Assembly: GCF_021654655.1 (NCBI RefSeq)
Contig: NZ_AP025225.1
Coordinates: 446,001 to 510,000, forward strand
Source: Candidatus Hydrogenosomobacter endosymbioticus
GTDB lineage: Bacteria; Pseudomonadota; Alphaproteobacteria; Holosporales; GW7
DNA: 64,000 nucleotides
Direction: 5' to 3'
The notes under the pieces are model-generated. The model searched no databases. It had not been told where the DNA came from and saw only the letters and a program-made list of their open reading frames with translations. This document shows, one piece after another, positions 26,196 to 34,984 of this stretch. Position 1 is the first letter of the stretch. Each line of letters opens with the position of its first letter. The translations under genes were made by a program, and so were the position numbers.

Positions 26196-27551
26196 TCACC
26201 TTCCCTCAAGCAAACATAGTTTCCTCTTCATTCCACTGAATTCATAAACTTCCTTTATGAAAAAATACTTCTCAACGATACTCTTGAAATTCTCCCACGT
26301 ATATCCAGAAAACACATTCTCGCGGTTTTTAAGCAGAACGCGAACCATAGGATCATCAATATCTATCCACTCAACGACCCCAACCTCTCCTATTTCGCGC
26401 AAAAACATGACAAAATATTCAAGCGGGACGTTATTAGATATACATATATGGTGTATCAGGGCGACTGCCAAAAACGCGTCTGACTTAAGCCTATACAAAA
26501 GCCCCCTACGCTCTTCCAGATTCCACCCAATCGACGGAGAGAGATGAACAATATTGCCGACAACTGGAACTATCCTAGAAGACACTTTGCCTTGCTGGAT
26601 TTTGAGATATATTTGGTCGATGCAATCCTGATCATAGTCAACAGAAATGACGTGGGGGACATGCTCAGCAGCAACTTCCGAATATTCTCCAGTGTTACAC
26701 CCAAGGTCAACAAGCTGGCTTATCTCATACGAAGAGACAAACCGTTTAACAAACTTGTGCTTCTCCTCTCTATCGGACTGAGAATACGAGTTACTCTCAG
26801 AATAATCGGTCCACATAGAAGATGAACGATATTCCTTTAAATATTGAACAACATCTTTCAGATTTTTAACAAGTTTAATAATAGACGACTCTGCAGAACG
26901 ATTCTGAAGCCCCTTTTTATCTATCACCGTTTCTCTGCTTACCATTTTATTGAGGGCGCTCTTCACAAACACGTGAAGAAATACCCCTTTTTTAAACAGA
27001 TCCGCCTTAGTTAGCAAATTTCTGAAATTCTGCGTAGAAATACCGTCTCCGCAACCTACCCACCAATCCTGGAAATTAATTTTTTTATACGCCTTCAGCA
27101 TAAGGGGGTACAAAAAATGCTCACAAAACTGATGGTAGCCGTTCCATAAAAGCTCTTTATCTACCTTTCCTATAGACAGTATGTCTATAAACACCATATC
27201 GCCCTTATGGTATAAACAGTTATATGCGCTTCCATCCTTCAGTATATACCCATTGGGAACCAGTTCTTCCATTATACTAAGCTGAGTAAGCGCAGCGTTT
27301 GCCAACATAGAGAATGACCACTCATATGGATACGTGACGACTGGAACACGCTCATGAACCAGTATATTGTCCAACATACATGTATCAATAAGAAGCCCCT
27401 TCAGTTTTCTCTGATATACATCGCTAGTAAGAAAGTCCCTCATTCTACTAACAGCAGCCTCAGAGCTGAGGAACCTCTTAATCTTTCCTTTGTCTAGAAA
27501 GACGAACCCCTCAGGATCTCTGAAAGACGAAAGCTCTCTGCCCATCTGCAT
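26196..27551 (-). CDS. SAM-dependent methyltransferase, NoeA-like
   Basis: A 451-residue protein with two parts. The N-terminus (SSFRDPEGFVFLDKGKIKRFL ... VPVVTYPYEWSFSML ... DMVFIDILSIG) matches the nodulation protein NoeA-like methyltransferases. Residues from about 284 hold a class I SAM-binding fold with LVDLGCNTGEYS and a following acidic VISVDYD. Such proteins are found beside polysaccharide genes and may methylate a sugar, but the substrate is not known. The start lies four bases after the stop of the small membrane gene, with an AGGA site within that gene, so the two are coupled. The C-terminal coding part is partly duplicated downstream. Confidence 0.82.
   Translation of the reverse strand: MQMGRELSSFRDPEGFVFLDKGKIKRFLSSEAAVSRMRDFLTSDVYQRKLKGLLIDTCMLDNILVHERVPVVTYPYEWSFSMLANAALTQLSIMEELVPNGYILKDGSAYNCLYHKGDMVFIDILSIGKVDKELLWNGYHQFCEHFLYPLMLKAYKKINFQDWWVGCGDGISTQNFRNLLTKADLFKKGVFLHVFVKSALNKMVSRETVIDKKGLQNRSAESSIIKLVKNLKDVVQYLKEYRSSSMWTDYSESNSYSQSDREEKHKFVKRFVSSYEISQLVDLGCNTGEYSEVAAEHVPHVISVDYDQDCIDQIYLKIQQGKVSSRIVPVVGNIVHLSPSIGWNLEERRGLLYRLKSDAFLAVALIHHICISNNVPLEYFVMFLREIGEVGVVEWIDIDDPMVRVLLKNRENVFSGYTWENFKSIVEKYFFIKEVYEFSGMKRKLCLLEGR
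26305..26390 (-). repeat. segment of the methyltransferase gene duplicated nearby (copy 2, intact)
   Basis: In-gene partner of 26053-26138; it encodes the residues around EWIDIDDPMVRVLL. One mismatch in 86 bases. Confidence 0.85.
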
Positions 27552-27555
27552 CGCT

Positions 27556-27861
27556 CTATTTCCTATTCAAGTCAGAGCTACCGGGCGACTCTTCCGCTCC
27601 TGCTCGCTCAGCTTCCTCCATCGCATAGCCAGCGCACCCACAGGCTCCTCCAAGAGACTTTCTGCAAAAAACCTTTGAGAAGAAATTCTTGACATTCCCC
27701 CAGCAAAGCCTTAAAACAGCCATTGCGCCGACGACACCACCTACTAGAAGCTGAACCAATATACCTCCAGTACTGGGGTCTATATACGCATGCGCGTCTG
27801 CAGAAAACGCAAACATGACGAATAAAACAAGAAGCACAGCAAAAACCACAGCATCCTCCAT
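27556..27861 (-). CDS. small membrane protein with YIDPSTGG motif, partner of the methyltransferase
   Basis: 101 residues: a signal or first TM segment, then AYIDPSTGGILVQLLVGGVVGA leading into a second TM helix and a basic RLCWGNVKNFFSK amphipathic end. The YIDPGTG..LQ pattern is a small membrane protein often found beside NoeA-like methyltransferases or sulfatases in polysaccharide clusters; its role is unknown. The last 30 residues are a Gly/Ala/Glu/Ser tail. The gene ends four bases before the methyltransferase start, so they form a two-gene operon. Confidence 0.75.
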   Translation of the reverse strand: MEDAVVFAVLLVLFVMFAFSADAHAYIDPSTGGILVQLLVGGVVGAMAVLRLCWGNVKNFFSKVFCRKSLGGACGCAGYAMEEAERAGAEESPGSSDLNRK

Positions 27862-28083
27862 AAAACATAAACACGTTAATTATGCACTGCTGAAAGGTTA
27901 TAGTAAATAGAAATATTTTTGTATCGATAAAATTTTAGAAAATTTTTTCGCACAGCAGTAGCAGAGAATTCCCCGAAAAAACTAGACAAGACTTACGCGA
28001 GCCCATATGCGTTCTAATTCACGATTTTCTAATACATAATTCAGATGTGACATAACCCATTTCCCAAAATCGCTAAAGGTTTA

Positions 28084-28749
28084 TCAAAAATCCAGTTCTC
28101 TATACCAAGAAACAGCAGGAACGCCAGCAAACGATTGAGAAAGAAACTGGCGAAACGAAGGCCTTGATTTTATCTTCATATACCAAATTTTTGCATGAGG
28201 ATGAATGTTCCACTGAATGTCGCCAATGTAATCTATACACGACACTTGAGAAGCAGCGCTAATATCGGCCCAGGAAAAAAAAGACCCGGCAAGAAATTTT
28301 CGCGCATCTGCAAGTTGATTTAAAAAATCCATATATCTGTTTAAAGACGACTTAGCTTCTTTTATTACTTTGGTGTCTGGGCAATTTTTTTCAAACATCC
28401 TTTTAAGCGCTTTTTCATAAAACAAAGTCAAATACACGTCTTGATAAAATCCAGAATCAAAAGTATGAAGTATACGCCTTACCTCTGCTCTATTCTTAGG
28501 AGACTCTCCCATAAGGACAGGACTTGGATACGCCTCATCAATATACTCGCAAGCGACGTAATCGCTCCCGCAAACCACACTGTGGTCTACAAATGACGGG
28601 ATATCTCCTCCAGGATTAGCAGAAAGCAATTCTCTAGACGGAGCGCTTAAAACCTCTTGTTTTTCCGAAAACTCTATTTTCTTTTCGCGCAGACCAAATG
28701 CAAGCTTTCTAGATAAAGGACAAAACGAAGCAGAATAAAGAACCCTCAT
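28084..28749 (-). CDS. glutathione S-transferase family protein
   Basis: 221 residues with an N-terminal thioredoxin fold (RVLYSASFCPLSRKLAFGLREK; then LLSANPGGDIPSFVD, with the conserved cis-Pro, and GSDYVACEYIDE) and an all-helical C-terminal domain ending with FLAGSFFSWADISAA. The C-P-L-S site suggests a cysteine- or serine-type GST. Detoxification or regulation are both possible. The ATG at 28749 was chosen over the GTG four codons earlier because it begins the first beta strand. Confidence 0.88.
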   Translation of the reverse strand: MRVLYSASFCPLSRKLAFGLREKKIEFSEKQEVLSAPSRELLSANPGGDIPSFVDHSVVCGSDYVACEYIDEAYPSPVLMGESPKNRAEVRRILHTFDSGFYQDVYLTLFYEKALKRMFEKNCPDTKVIKEAKSSLNRYMDFLNQLADARKFLAGSFFSWADISAASQVSCIDYIGDIQWNIHPHAKIWYMKIKSRPSFRQFLSQSFAGVPAVSWYRELDF

Positions 28750-28933
28750 AAGAACGCACACGCACCAACTCGACTACGTATAGAGTATATAAAAAAATCA
28801 TGAAATGCGCTGATTTTTGTTAGAAATAAATTCTCACCTTTAGTCCATAAAATATTTCTCGTTTATGTAAGTCTAGGAAACCAACGAAATCTGTATTGCG
28901 GCTAAAAGTTCTTATGTGCTAGATTTCTCGTGT

Positions 28934-29005
28934 GCCGTTGTAGCTCAGTGGTAGAGCACATCCTTGGTAAGGGTGGGGTCGAGAGTTCAATCCTCTCTAA
29001 CGGCA
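28934..29005 (+). tRNA. tRNA-Thr (GGT)
   Basis: Acceptor GCCGTTG/TAACGGC (one G-U pair), D arm GCTCAGTGGTAGAGC, anticodon loop TTGGTAA and T arm GAGAGTTCAATCCTCTC. Discriminator A; CCA not encoded. Confidence 0.93.
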
Positions 29006-29124
29006 TTTGCTCTACGGCGAGGTTTGCAAAAATGTATAGCATAACTTGCGTAAAGTAGAGTGTATTTCACTATCTCGTTTTTCTAATGTATCATTTCATT
29101 TGCTCGTGAATAAAGTTATGTGAC

Positions 29125-29583
29125 ATGAAGGTTCTCTCGCACAATAGAAAAGCAAGATACGACTACGATATTCACCACTCCCTTGAAGCAGGAATTGTGC
29201 TAATAGGGAGCGAGGCAAAATCTCTGCGATCAAACAGAGCTTCTCTTGATGACTCGTTTGTGATTGTCAGTGACGGAGAGCTATTTTTGCACAACGCGCA
29301 CATAGCAGAATACGCTCCTGCTAAGATATTTGGGCACCAACCAAAAAGGCAACGAAAACTTTTACTACACAAACGCGAAATAAAAAAAATCATTGGGCAA
29401 ATGTCAAAAAAAGGCATGACAGTTGTACCAACGAAAATTTATATCAACGACAAAGGAAAGATAAAAATAGAAATAGCGGTGGCATCTGGAAGAAACAAAA
29501 TAGACAAAAGAGAGGCGATAAAAGAACGAGACTGGAAACGTCAAAAACAAGGATTGTTCAAGGTGTACCAGAGGGAAAAATGA
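29125..29583 (+). CDS. smpB: SsrA-binding protein SmpB
   Basis: Binds tmRNA and takes it to stalled ribosomes for rescue. The 152-residue beta-barrel shows the family starts (NRKARYDYDI), EAGIVLIGSEAKSLR, NAHIAEY and a basic C-terminal tail (KREAIKERDWKRQK) that mimics mRNA in the decoding path. tmRNA itself was not found in the window. It precedes recG on the same strand after about 130 bases. Confidence 0.96.
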   Translation: MKVLSHNRKARYDYDIHHSLEAGIVLIGSEAKSLRSNRASLDDSFVIVSDGELFLHNAHIAEYAPAKIFGHQPKRQRKLLLHKREIKKIIGQMSKKGMTVVPTKIYINDKGKIKIEIAVASGRNKIDKREAIKERDWKRQKQGLFKVYQREK

Positions 29584-29713
29584 TTAAAGCCCATGTTAAG
29601 CCAGTCGCTTTTTTACATACATGCATATGTCTATGGCAATCCAGTCACTTCTCATGCATTCTGAGACCTTCCGATTATCGTGTGCAGACTATACAGGCGA
29701 TACAGGGGGTTTG

Positions 29714-31813
29714 ATGGTCAGCGGTCGCTTTCGATCTTCTCTCGTAGAGCTTGAAGCATTCCTACACAAAGATATTTCATTCGTGAAAGGAGTAGGACCG
29801 AAGCTTTCGTCTGTTCTTTCCAACATAGGAGTTCGCACAGTATGGGACGCACTGTCTCATATTCCACGTACGTACTCTTTGGTACGCTGTTATGAGGATA
29901 TAAATCAATTAAAAATCGGAGACTCCTGCAATCTCCTCGTAAAAGTAATCCGAAAGAATAAAACAAAAAACGTAGAATCGATATCATGCAAAATCCTGGA
30001 TCCTGTTTCCAAAACACCCTCTTCTGTCCAATTAGAGCTGCTGTTCTTCCACAGATCAAATCATTGTCATGCCCTTGTTCTAAATACAACTCATATCATT
30101 AGAGGAACCATATCGTCCATTGATATTTTTGGTAACCTACAAATCGCTCACCCCGAGTATATAAGCCACGATCTAAGAGCAGCCAGGCTTCATAAGTATA
30201 TATCACCCGTGTATAGTGTGTGCCATGGAGTAACTAACAAAAAGTTCATAAAAATTATAGCGGAAATACTGCGCGTATTCCCTGAGCAACATCTGCGCGA
30301 TATACAAGAAATTACAGAGTGCGATAAACTGCCATCGCCATCTTCTTTGCTAGAATGGATAAAGACCATACACGCCGTAACAGATGATGTCGAGGATAAG
30401 GCTATAAAATTAGCAAAAGAAAATTTGGCATTTTTAGAAATGCTCTCATGGCAAATTCGATTTTTGAAAGAAAGGTCTCTCTACAAATCGTTCAGGTCGC
30501 TACAAATTCCTAGCAGCAACAACACAGCTCGCCTTTTGCAGGAATTCTCCCATTCTCTCACATCTTGCCAAAAAAAAGCGTGGGAACAAATATCAAAAGA
30601 TTTACAAAAAGAAGAGCCGATGATGAGGCTTATACACGCAGATGTAGGAAGCGGAAAAAGCATAATAGCCTTCCTATCTCTTGTTCAAACCGCAAGCTTT
30701 GGCGCCCAGTCTGCTCTTCTCGCTCCAACATCAATACTTGCAAAACAGCATTTCTCAGAGCTTTGCCGATTAACAAAAAATATATCAGAAATCTCTATAG
30801 ATCTTTTTATCGGAGGGAAAAAAAACAACACAGCAGCTCTGGAAGATGGAAAAACGAACATAGTAATAGGCACTCACGCACTTATTCAAGAAAACGTAAC
30901 TTTCAAAAATTTATCTCTTGTTGTTATTGACGAACAACAAAGGTTCGGTGTCAATCAAAGGCTTTCGCTTGTCAACAAAGGCCTGGCCCCACACCTATTG
31001 CTTCTAAGCGCAACCCCAATCCCAAGAACTTTCGAACTAATGATATACGGAGATCTTGACGTATCTCGCCTTAAAAAAAAGCCTTTCGAAAGCGACATTG
31101 ATACAAGAATTATACATTCCTCTAAGATCCCGGAATTGATTGATAGAATAAGGGTCGCTGTTCTAAATGGGAAAAAAGTCTACTGGGTATGCCCTTTCAT
31201 AAGCGGAGATAAAGAAAGCACGGTAGAAAAAAGAGGCCTGTCTCTTACCATAGAGTTTCCTGGAAAGGTTGGCGTCTTACATGGAAGAATGACCCTAGAG
31301 GAAAAAACTACCGCGATCGAACAGTTTAAATCAGGAAAAACTTTATTATTAGTGTCCACCACTGTTGTAGAAGTTGGAGTGCATGTCAGCAACGCCTCCA
31401 TAATGGTCATAGAACGCAGTAATATGCTGGGCCTATCGCAACTTCACCAACTCCGAGGAAGAATCGCACGCGATTGCGATAAAGGATTGTGTTTTTTACT
31501 ATACGACGACACTCTAAGCGAGGTTGCAAAAGAGCGCCTACAAGCTGTTCGGAATTCATCTGACGGGTTCGAAATAGCAGAAAAAGACTGGTCCCTTCGA
31601 GGAGCAGGAGAAATAATAGGCATTCGCCAGAGCGGGCACAAAAATTTTAAATTCATCGATGACTCTGATTTTTTCCATTTAATAGACTCCGCGCGAGACA
31701 CAGCAAAATACATCGCCAAAAAAACATCTAAATCCGAAAAATCAAAGCTATTCAGCGAGTTTCTGGAAAACCTATTTTTTAAAAACAGCCAAGGAGTCAC
31801 GAGAGCTGGATGA
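29714..31813 (+). CDS. recG: ATP-dependent DNA helicase RecG
   Basis: Remodels stalled replication forks and Holliday junctions. An N-terminal wedge/OB domain (VKGVGPKLSSVLSNIGVRTVWDAL) is followed by superfamily 2 motifs: Walker A HADVGSGKSI near residue 308, then APTSILAKQHF, motif II VIDEQQRFGVNQR, and SATPIPRT, and helicase motif VI QLRGRIAR. In motif II the usual DEQH reads DEQQ. The ATG at 29714 has a GGGGG site seven bases upstream and gives 699 residues, right for RecG; the longer frame from 29621 is unlikely. Confidence 0.96.
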   Translation: MVSGRFRSSLVELEAFLHKDISFVKGVGPKLSSVLSNIGVRTVWDALSHIPRTYSLVRCYEDINQLKIGDSCNLLVKVIRKNKTKNVESISCKILDPVSKTPSSVQLELLFFHRSNHCHALVLNTTHIIRGTISSIDIFGNLQIAHPEYISHDLRAARLHKYISPVYSVCHGVTNKKFIKIIAEILRVFPEQHLRDIQEITECDKLPSPSSLLEWIKTIHAVTDDVEDKAIKLAKENLAFLEMLSWQIRFLKERSLYKSFRSLQIPSSNNTARLLQEFSHSLTSCQKKAWEQISKDLQKEEPMMRLIHADVGSGKSIIAFLSLVQTASFGAQSALLAPTSILAKQHFSELCRLTKNISEISIDLFIGGKKNNTAALEDGKTNIVIGTHALIQENVTFKNLSLVVIDEQQRFGVNQRLSLVNKGLAPHLLLLSATPIPRTFELMIYGDLDVSRLKKKPFESDIDTRIIHSSKIPELIDRIRVAVLNGKKVYWVCPFISGDKESTVEKRGLSLTIEFPGKVGVLHGRMTLEEKTTAIEQFKSGKTLLLVSTTVVEVGVHVSNASIMVIERSNMLGLSQLHQLRGRIARDCDKGLCFLLYDDTLSEVAKERLQAVRNSSDGFEIAEKDWSLRGAGEIIGIRQSGHKNFKFIDDSDFFHLIDSARDTAKYIAKKTSKSEKSKLFSEFLENLFFKNSQGVTRAG

Positions 31814-31870
31814 CACTAGGCAAGACCAAACCCTTCCGCCGCTTCACAACAAGCTCGCGATCGCAACACA

Positions 31871-31953
31871 TGCCCTGGGAGAGACTCGAACTCCCATGCC
31901 AAAAAAGGCAACAGATTTTGAGTCTGCCGCGTCTACCATTCCGCCACCAGGGC
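31871..31953 (-). tRNA. tRNA-Leu (CAA)
   Basis: Class II tRNA with a long variable arm. Acceptor GCCCTGG/CCAGGGC, anticodon loop CTCAAAA giving CAA, discriminator A. No encoded CCA. Confidence 0.93.
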
Positions 31954-32070
31954 AACAGCTGTCATTATGATATAAAACACCATATTTAACAATAGACGAA
32001 AAAGAGCGAAATGTTTCACATTTATCAATGAGTTTACAATTTACTTACAAAACAGAAGGTGGGCCGTGTT

Positions 32071-33348
32071 TCACCGACGCTCTCTAGATCTTACCGCGCG
32101 TTCCAATGCAAAAATCATTTTGGCGGAAATTTTCCCATAGTCATAATTTTGTTTAGCATATAGCCTAGCTGCTTTGCCCATATCATACAGAATTTTTTGA
32201 TCAAAGCTTGACATCATTTCTATAGCATTAGCAAGTCCAGCTGCGCTTAGGTCGCAAAGAGAAATACCACACCCAGCCTCTTCTACCGGGTTGTTCCTAG
32301 CGGCACACCTAAACACTATCGGCTTTCCAGCAGCCATAAAGTCACTTAGTTTATTAGAGCTTATGCCATATCTAAACACATCTAGGCTTCCTGGGTTAAA
32401 TATAAAAGCATCCGCATTCTCGCAAATATGTTCTATTTCCGATCTAGCTACCGGAGCGATAAACATAACGTTATATATGTTCTCATCGCAAACTCTTTTA
32501 CGCAGCCTTGCGTTTTCTTGTCCATCTCCGATTATTGTGAGAGAAATTTTTTTATAAGAGCCTTCCGATCTAGCGATTATTATTTTCATAGCATCAAGCA
32601 AAACATCAATATCGCTGGCTTTGCCTTGAGTCCCAAAATAATAGAACCTGAAATTCCGAGATTGCTCTGAGGTTCCATACCATTCGCAACCAGCATCGCT
32701 ACTTACGCCAAGCTCTCGGAAGTCAACGCCATTAGGAACCCACGTCAAATTTCCTTCACATACCCCATACTCCTTTTCAAGATACTCATGGGCGTAAGGA
32801 AGCGGAGATATGATATGATCAGATTTTTTCGACAGCAAAGACTCTATGAAAAGAAAAATTTTGTATAGCGGATTTTTTTTGCCAAGAACTCCGAGATCTT
32901 CAAGAGTTTTTGGCCAAAAATCTCGTATTTCATATATAAAAGCTGCCTTGCTACGCCGCGCCAAAGTATACCCTGCAAGAGCAGCAAATGGATGAACAGT
33001 AGACCCTATAACACAATCTGGCTTTGGAAGGTGCCTTGATGACAAAACTGTCGCTCTATATGCAAATTGAAGCATATTGATAAATCTTGCTATTCCATTG
33101 CTTTTATACCTCATGCACCTCAAGCGCAAAAAACTAACATCGTCATACTCGAAACTGTCAAAGCTCTTTCCCTTTTTGATGAGCTGCTCTCTGGTATAGT
33201 GGTTCACGCTTGAAGAAACGATATAACATTTCCAGTTGCTTTGTTTTTGTATGTGTTTCGCTAAAGCGAAATGTCGAATCCCACCAGTATCTCTCGGAGT
33301 TTGGGCATAATGATTTATTATCCACAAAATTCTTCGCGCTTTATCCAC
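32071..33348 (-). CDS. group 1 (GT4-type) glycosyltransferase
   Basis: 425 residues with the two-Rossmann GT-B fold. The N-terminus ILWIINHYAQTP..GGIRHF is typical of WbuB/WbpH-like enzymes that build O-antigen or other glycans; the C-terminal half has IIGDGQENARLRK and a SSNKLSDFMAAGKPIVF sugar-nucleotide site. It probably adds a sugar to a surface glycan; donor and acceptor are unknown. The start is GTG with a poor ribosome site, and a strong terminator-like hairpin ends only ten bases before it. Confidence 0.88.
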   Translation of the reverse strand: MDKARRILWIINHYAQTPRDTGGIRHFALAKHIQKQSNWKCYIVSSSVNHYTREQLIKKGKSFDSFEYDDVSFLRLRCMRYKSNGIARFINMLQFAYRATVLSSRHLPKPDCVIGSTVHPFAALAGYTLARRSKAAFIYEIRDFWPKTLEDLGVLGKKNPLYKIFLFIESLLSKKSDHIISPLPYAHEYLEKEYGVCEGNLTWVPNGVDFRELGVSSDAGCEWYGTSEQSRNFRFYYFGTQGKASDIDVLLDAMKIIIARSEGSYKKISLTIIGDGQENARLRKRVCDENIYNVMFIAPVARSEIEHICENADAFIFNPGSLDVFRYGISSNKLSDFMAAGKPIVFRCAARNNPVEEAGCGISLCDLSAAGLANAIEMMSSFDQKILYDMGKAARLYAKQNYDYGKISAKMIFALERAVRSRERR

Positions 33349-33357
33349 TTTGCAAAT

Positions 33358-33429
33358 AAAAAACGACTAACGCAACTGACACGGTATCACACCATATCCC
33401 AGCGCGGCAAACACGGCTCGCGTCAGTCG
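33358..33429 (-). terminator. long-stem intrinsic terminator after gltX
   Basis: On the minus strand CGACTGACGC (33429-33420) pairs with GCGTTAGTCG (33373-33364), ten pairs with one G-U, followed by T6. The loop is 46 bases and may fold internally. It sits between the gltX stop and the glycosyltransferase start, ten bases from the latter, so it could be a plain terminator or an attenuator. Confidence 0.6.
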
Positions 33430-33495
33430 GTTTTAAGTCATTTTATTCAACAAATAGTTAACAACACTGACTACTATTTATTAAATCTTTCAAGA

Positions 33496-34833
33496 TTACT
33501 TTGCAAATCCTTCTAATCTAGCGATAATCACATCCTTGCTCATTATCTCAACCAAATCTTTCATCTTTGGCCCATGTTTTTTCCCAGTAAGAGCAGCTCG
33601 CACAACCTGAGATATTTTTTTCGCTCCACTTCCCGTGCCATCTTTTATATAAGAAATCCATTTATCCCACTCATTTTCTACACACTCCGAACAAGAAATT
33701 GACTTCATGGCAGCTTTTACAATCGATAAGTCCTCATTTGAAAAATTTGACTCTATTTCTAAGCCTTTATCTTCGCATATCCTAATCCAATCGTATATTT
33801 CATTAATAGATGAGATATTATCTTTTATTATTTGCCAAAATTTTTCAGACACCATAGGGCGCCTGTGAAGCTCGCTGAGACTCGACAAAGCCATATCAAA
33901 CGACATCGCGCCAAGAAACTTTCTGTTAATATTCAACATATCTTCCATATCAAGCCGACAGCTAGCTCCGCCATAAAGCGAAATGTCAAATTCTCTAATA
34001 AAATCATTTTTATCAAAGCTGATGATATTTTGCTTGCCGGTTCCAAGAGACACGAGAATACTCCATATCGTGTAATTAAGAACTCCAGCATCCTTTAAAT
34101 TACGGATGCTAAGGCTAGCGTCGCGTTTAGAAAAGCTTTGCCCATCAACACTTTTTATATATGAGAAATGACCAAAGGTGGGCTCATGCGCACCGAGCGC
34201 TCTGAATATTTGAATTTGTGATGCAGTGTTTGTGATATGATCTTCTCCGCGTATTATGTGAGTTATCCCCTCCAAAACATCATCAACAACGCTTGCAAAA
34301 GCATAGACTATGTCTCCGTTTTCCTTCACAAGAACTGGGTCGCTTACGCTTTTTAAATCATACCCCATATCTCCCTTCATAAGGTCTTTCCAAAACACCT
34401 CTTCTCTGTTGAGTTCAAACCTCCAGTGAGGAGAACGACCGCTGATTTTGCTTATTCTATCCTCAGAGTAACGCGAATACACTGGCGGAAGACCCTGTTC
34501 CTGCAACTTTTTCCTTCGATCAGAAAGCTCTTCTGCCGTTTCATAGCACGGATACAAAACACCATTGTCAATCAGCTTTTGAGCAAACGATTTATAAAGC
34601 TCGGTTCGCTCAGACTGCCTAAAGCAGCTTTCATAACTTATGTTTAGCCAAGATAAATCTCTCTTTAGCGCTTCTTCGTATGATGTGCTCGAACGCTCGC
34701 GGTCGGTATCATCGATTCTCAAAATAAACTCCGCCCCATTCTTTCTGGCAAAAAGCCAATTAAAAAGAGCAGCTTTCACATTGCCGAGGTGAATATATCC
34801 TGTTGGGCTTGGGGCGAAACGAACCTTCATCAT
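33496..34833 (-). CDS. gltX: glutamyl-tRNA synthetase
   Basis: Charges tRNA with glutamate. HIGH is read as HLGN in RFAPSPTGYIHLGNVKAALFNW and KMSKS as FSKR in SFSKRDASLS; the tRNA-binding alpha-helical cage makes up the C-terminal third. 445 residues is normal for bacterial GluRS. The two adjacent ATGs at 34833 and 34830 are equally good; the longer TTG frame at 34857 is not. The presence of gatCA suggests that a GluRS in this cell also charges tRNA-Gln with glutamate. Whether a second gltX exists elsewhere is unknown. Confidence 0.96.
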   Translation of the reverse strand: MMKVRFAPSPTGYIHLGNVKAALFNWLFARKNGAEFILRIDDTDRERSSTSYEEALKRDLSWLNISYESCFRQSERTELYKSFAQKLIDNGVLYPCYETAEELSDRRKKLQEQGLPPVYSRYSEDRISKISGRSPHWRFELNREEVFWKDLMKGDMGYDLKSVSDPVLVKENGDIVYAFASVVDDVLEGITHIIRGEDHITNTASQIQIFRALGAHEPTFGHFSYIKSVDGQSFSKRDASLSIRNLKDAGVLNYTIWSILVSLGTGKQNIISFDKNDFIREFDISLYGGASCRLDMEDMLNINRKFLGAMSFDMALSSLSELHRRPMVSEKFWQIIKDNISSINEIYDWIRICEDKGLEIESNFSNEDLSIVKAAMKSISCSECVENEWDKWISYIKDGTGSGAKKISQVVRAALTGKKHGPKMKDLVEIMSKDVIIARLEGFAK

Positions 34834-34984
34834 TAAACCACACCTAAAACACCACAATCTATAGGTTATTAAATAAACGAACCTCTGTCACCATCATAAA
34901 AAACGACTAGAACCTTTTAACGCGACAAAAGCGAGCAGCCCCCCGTCAATAAAAATCGTCGCCATCGAATACACAGCACCCTAA

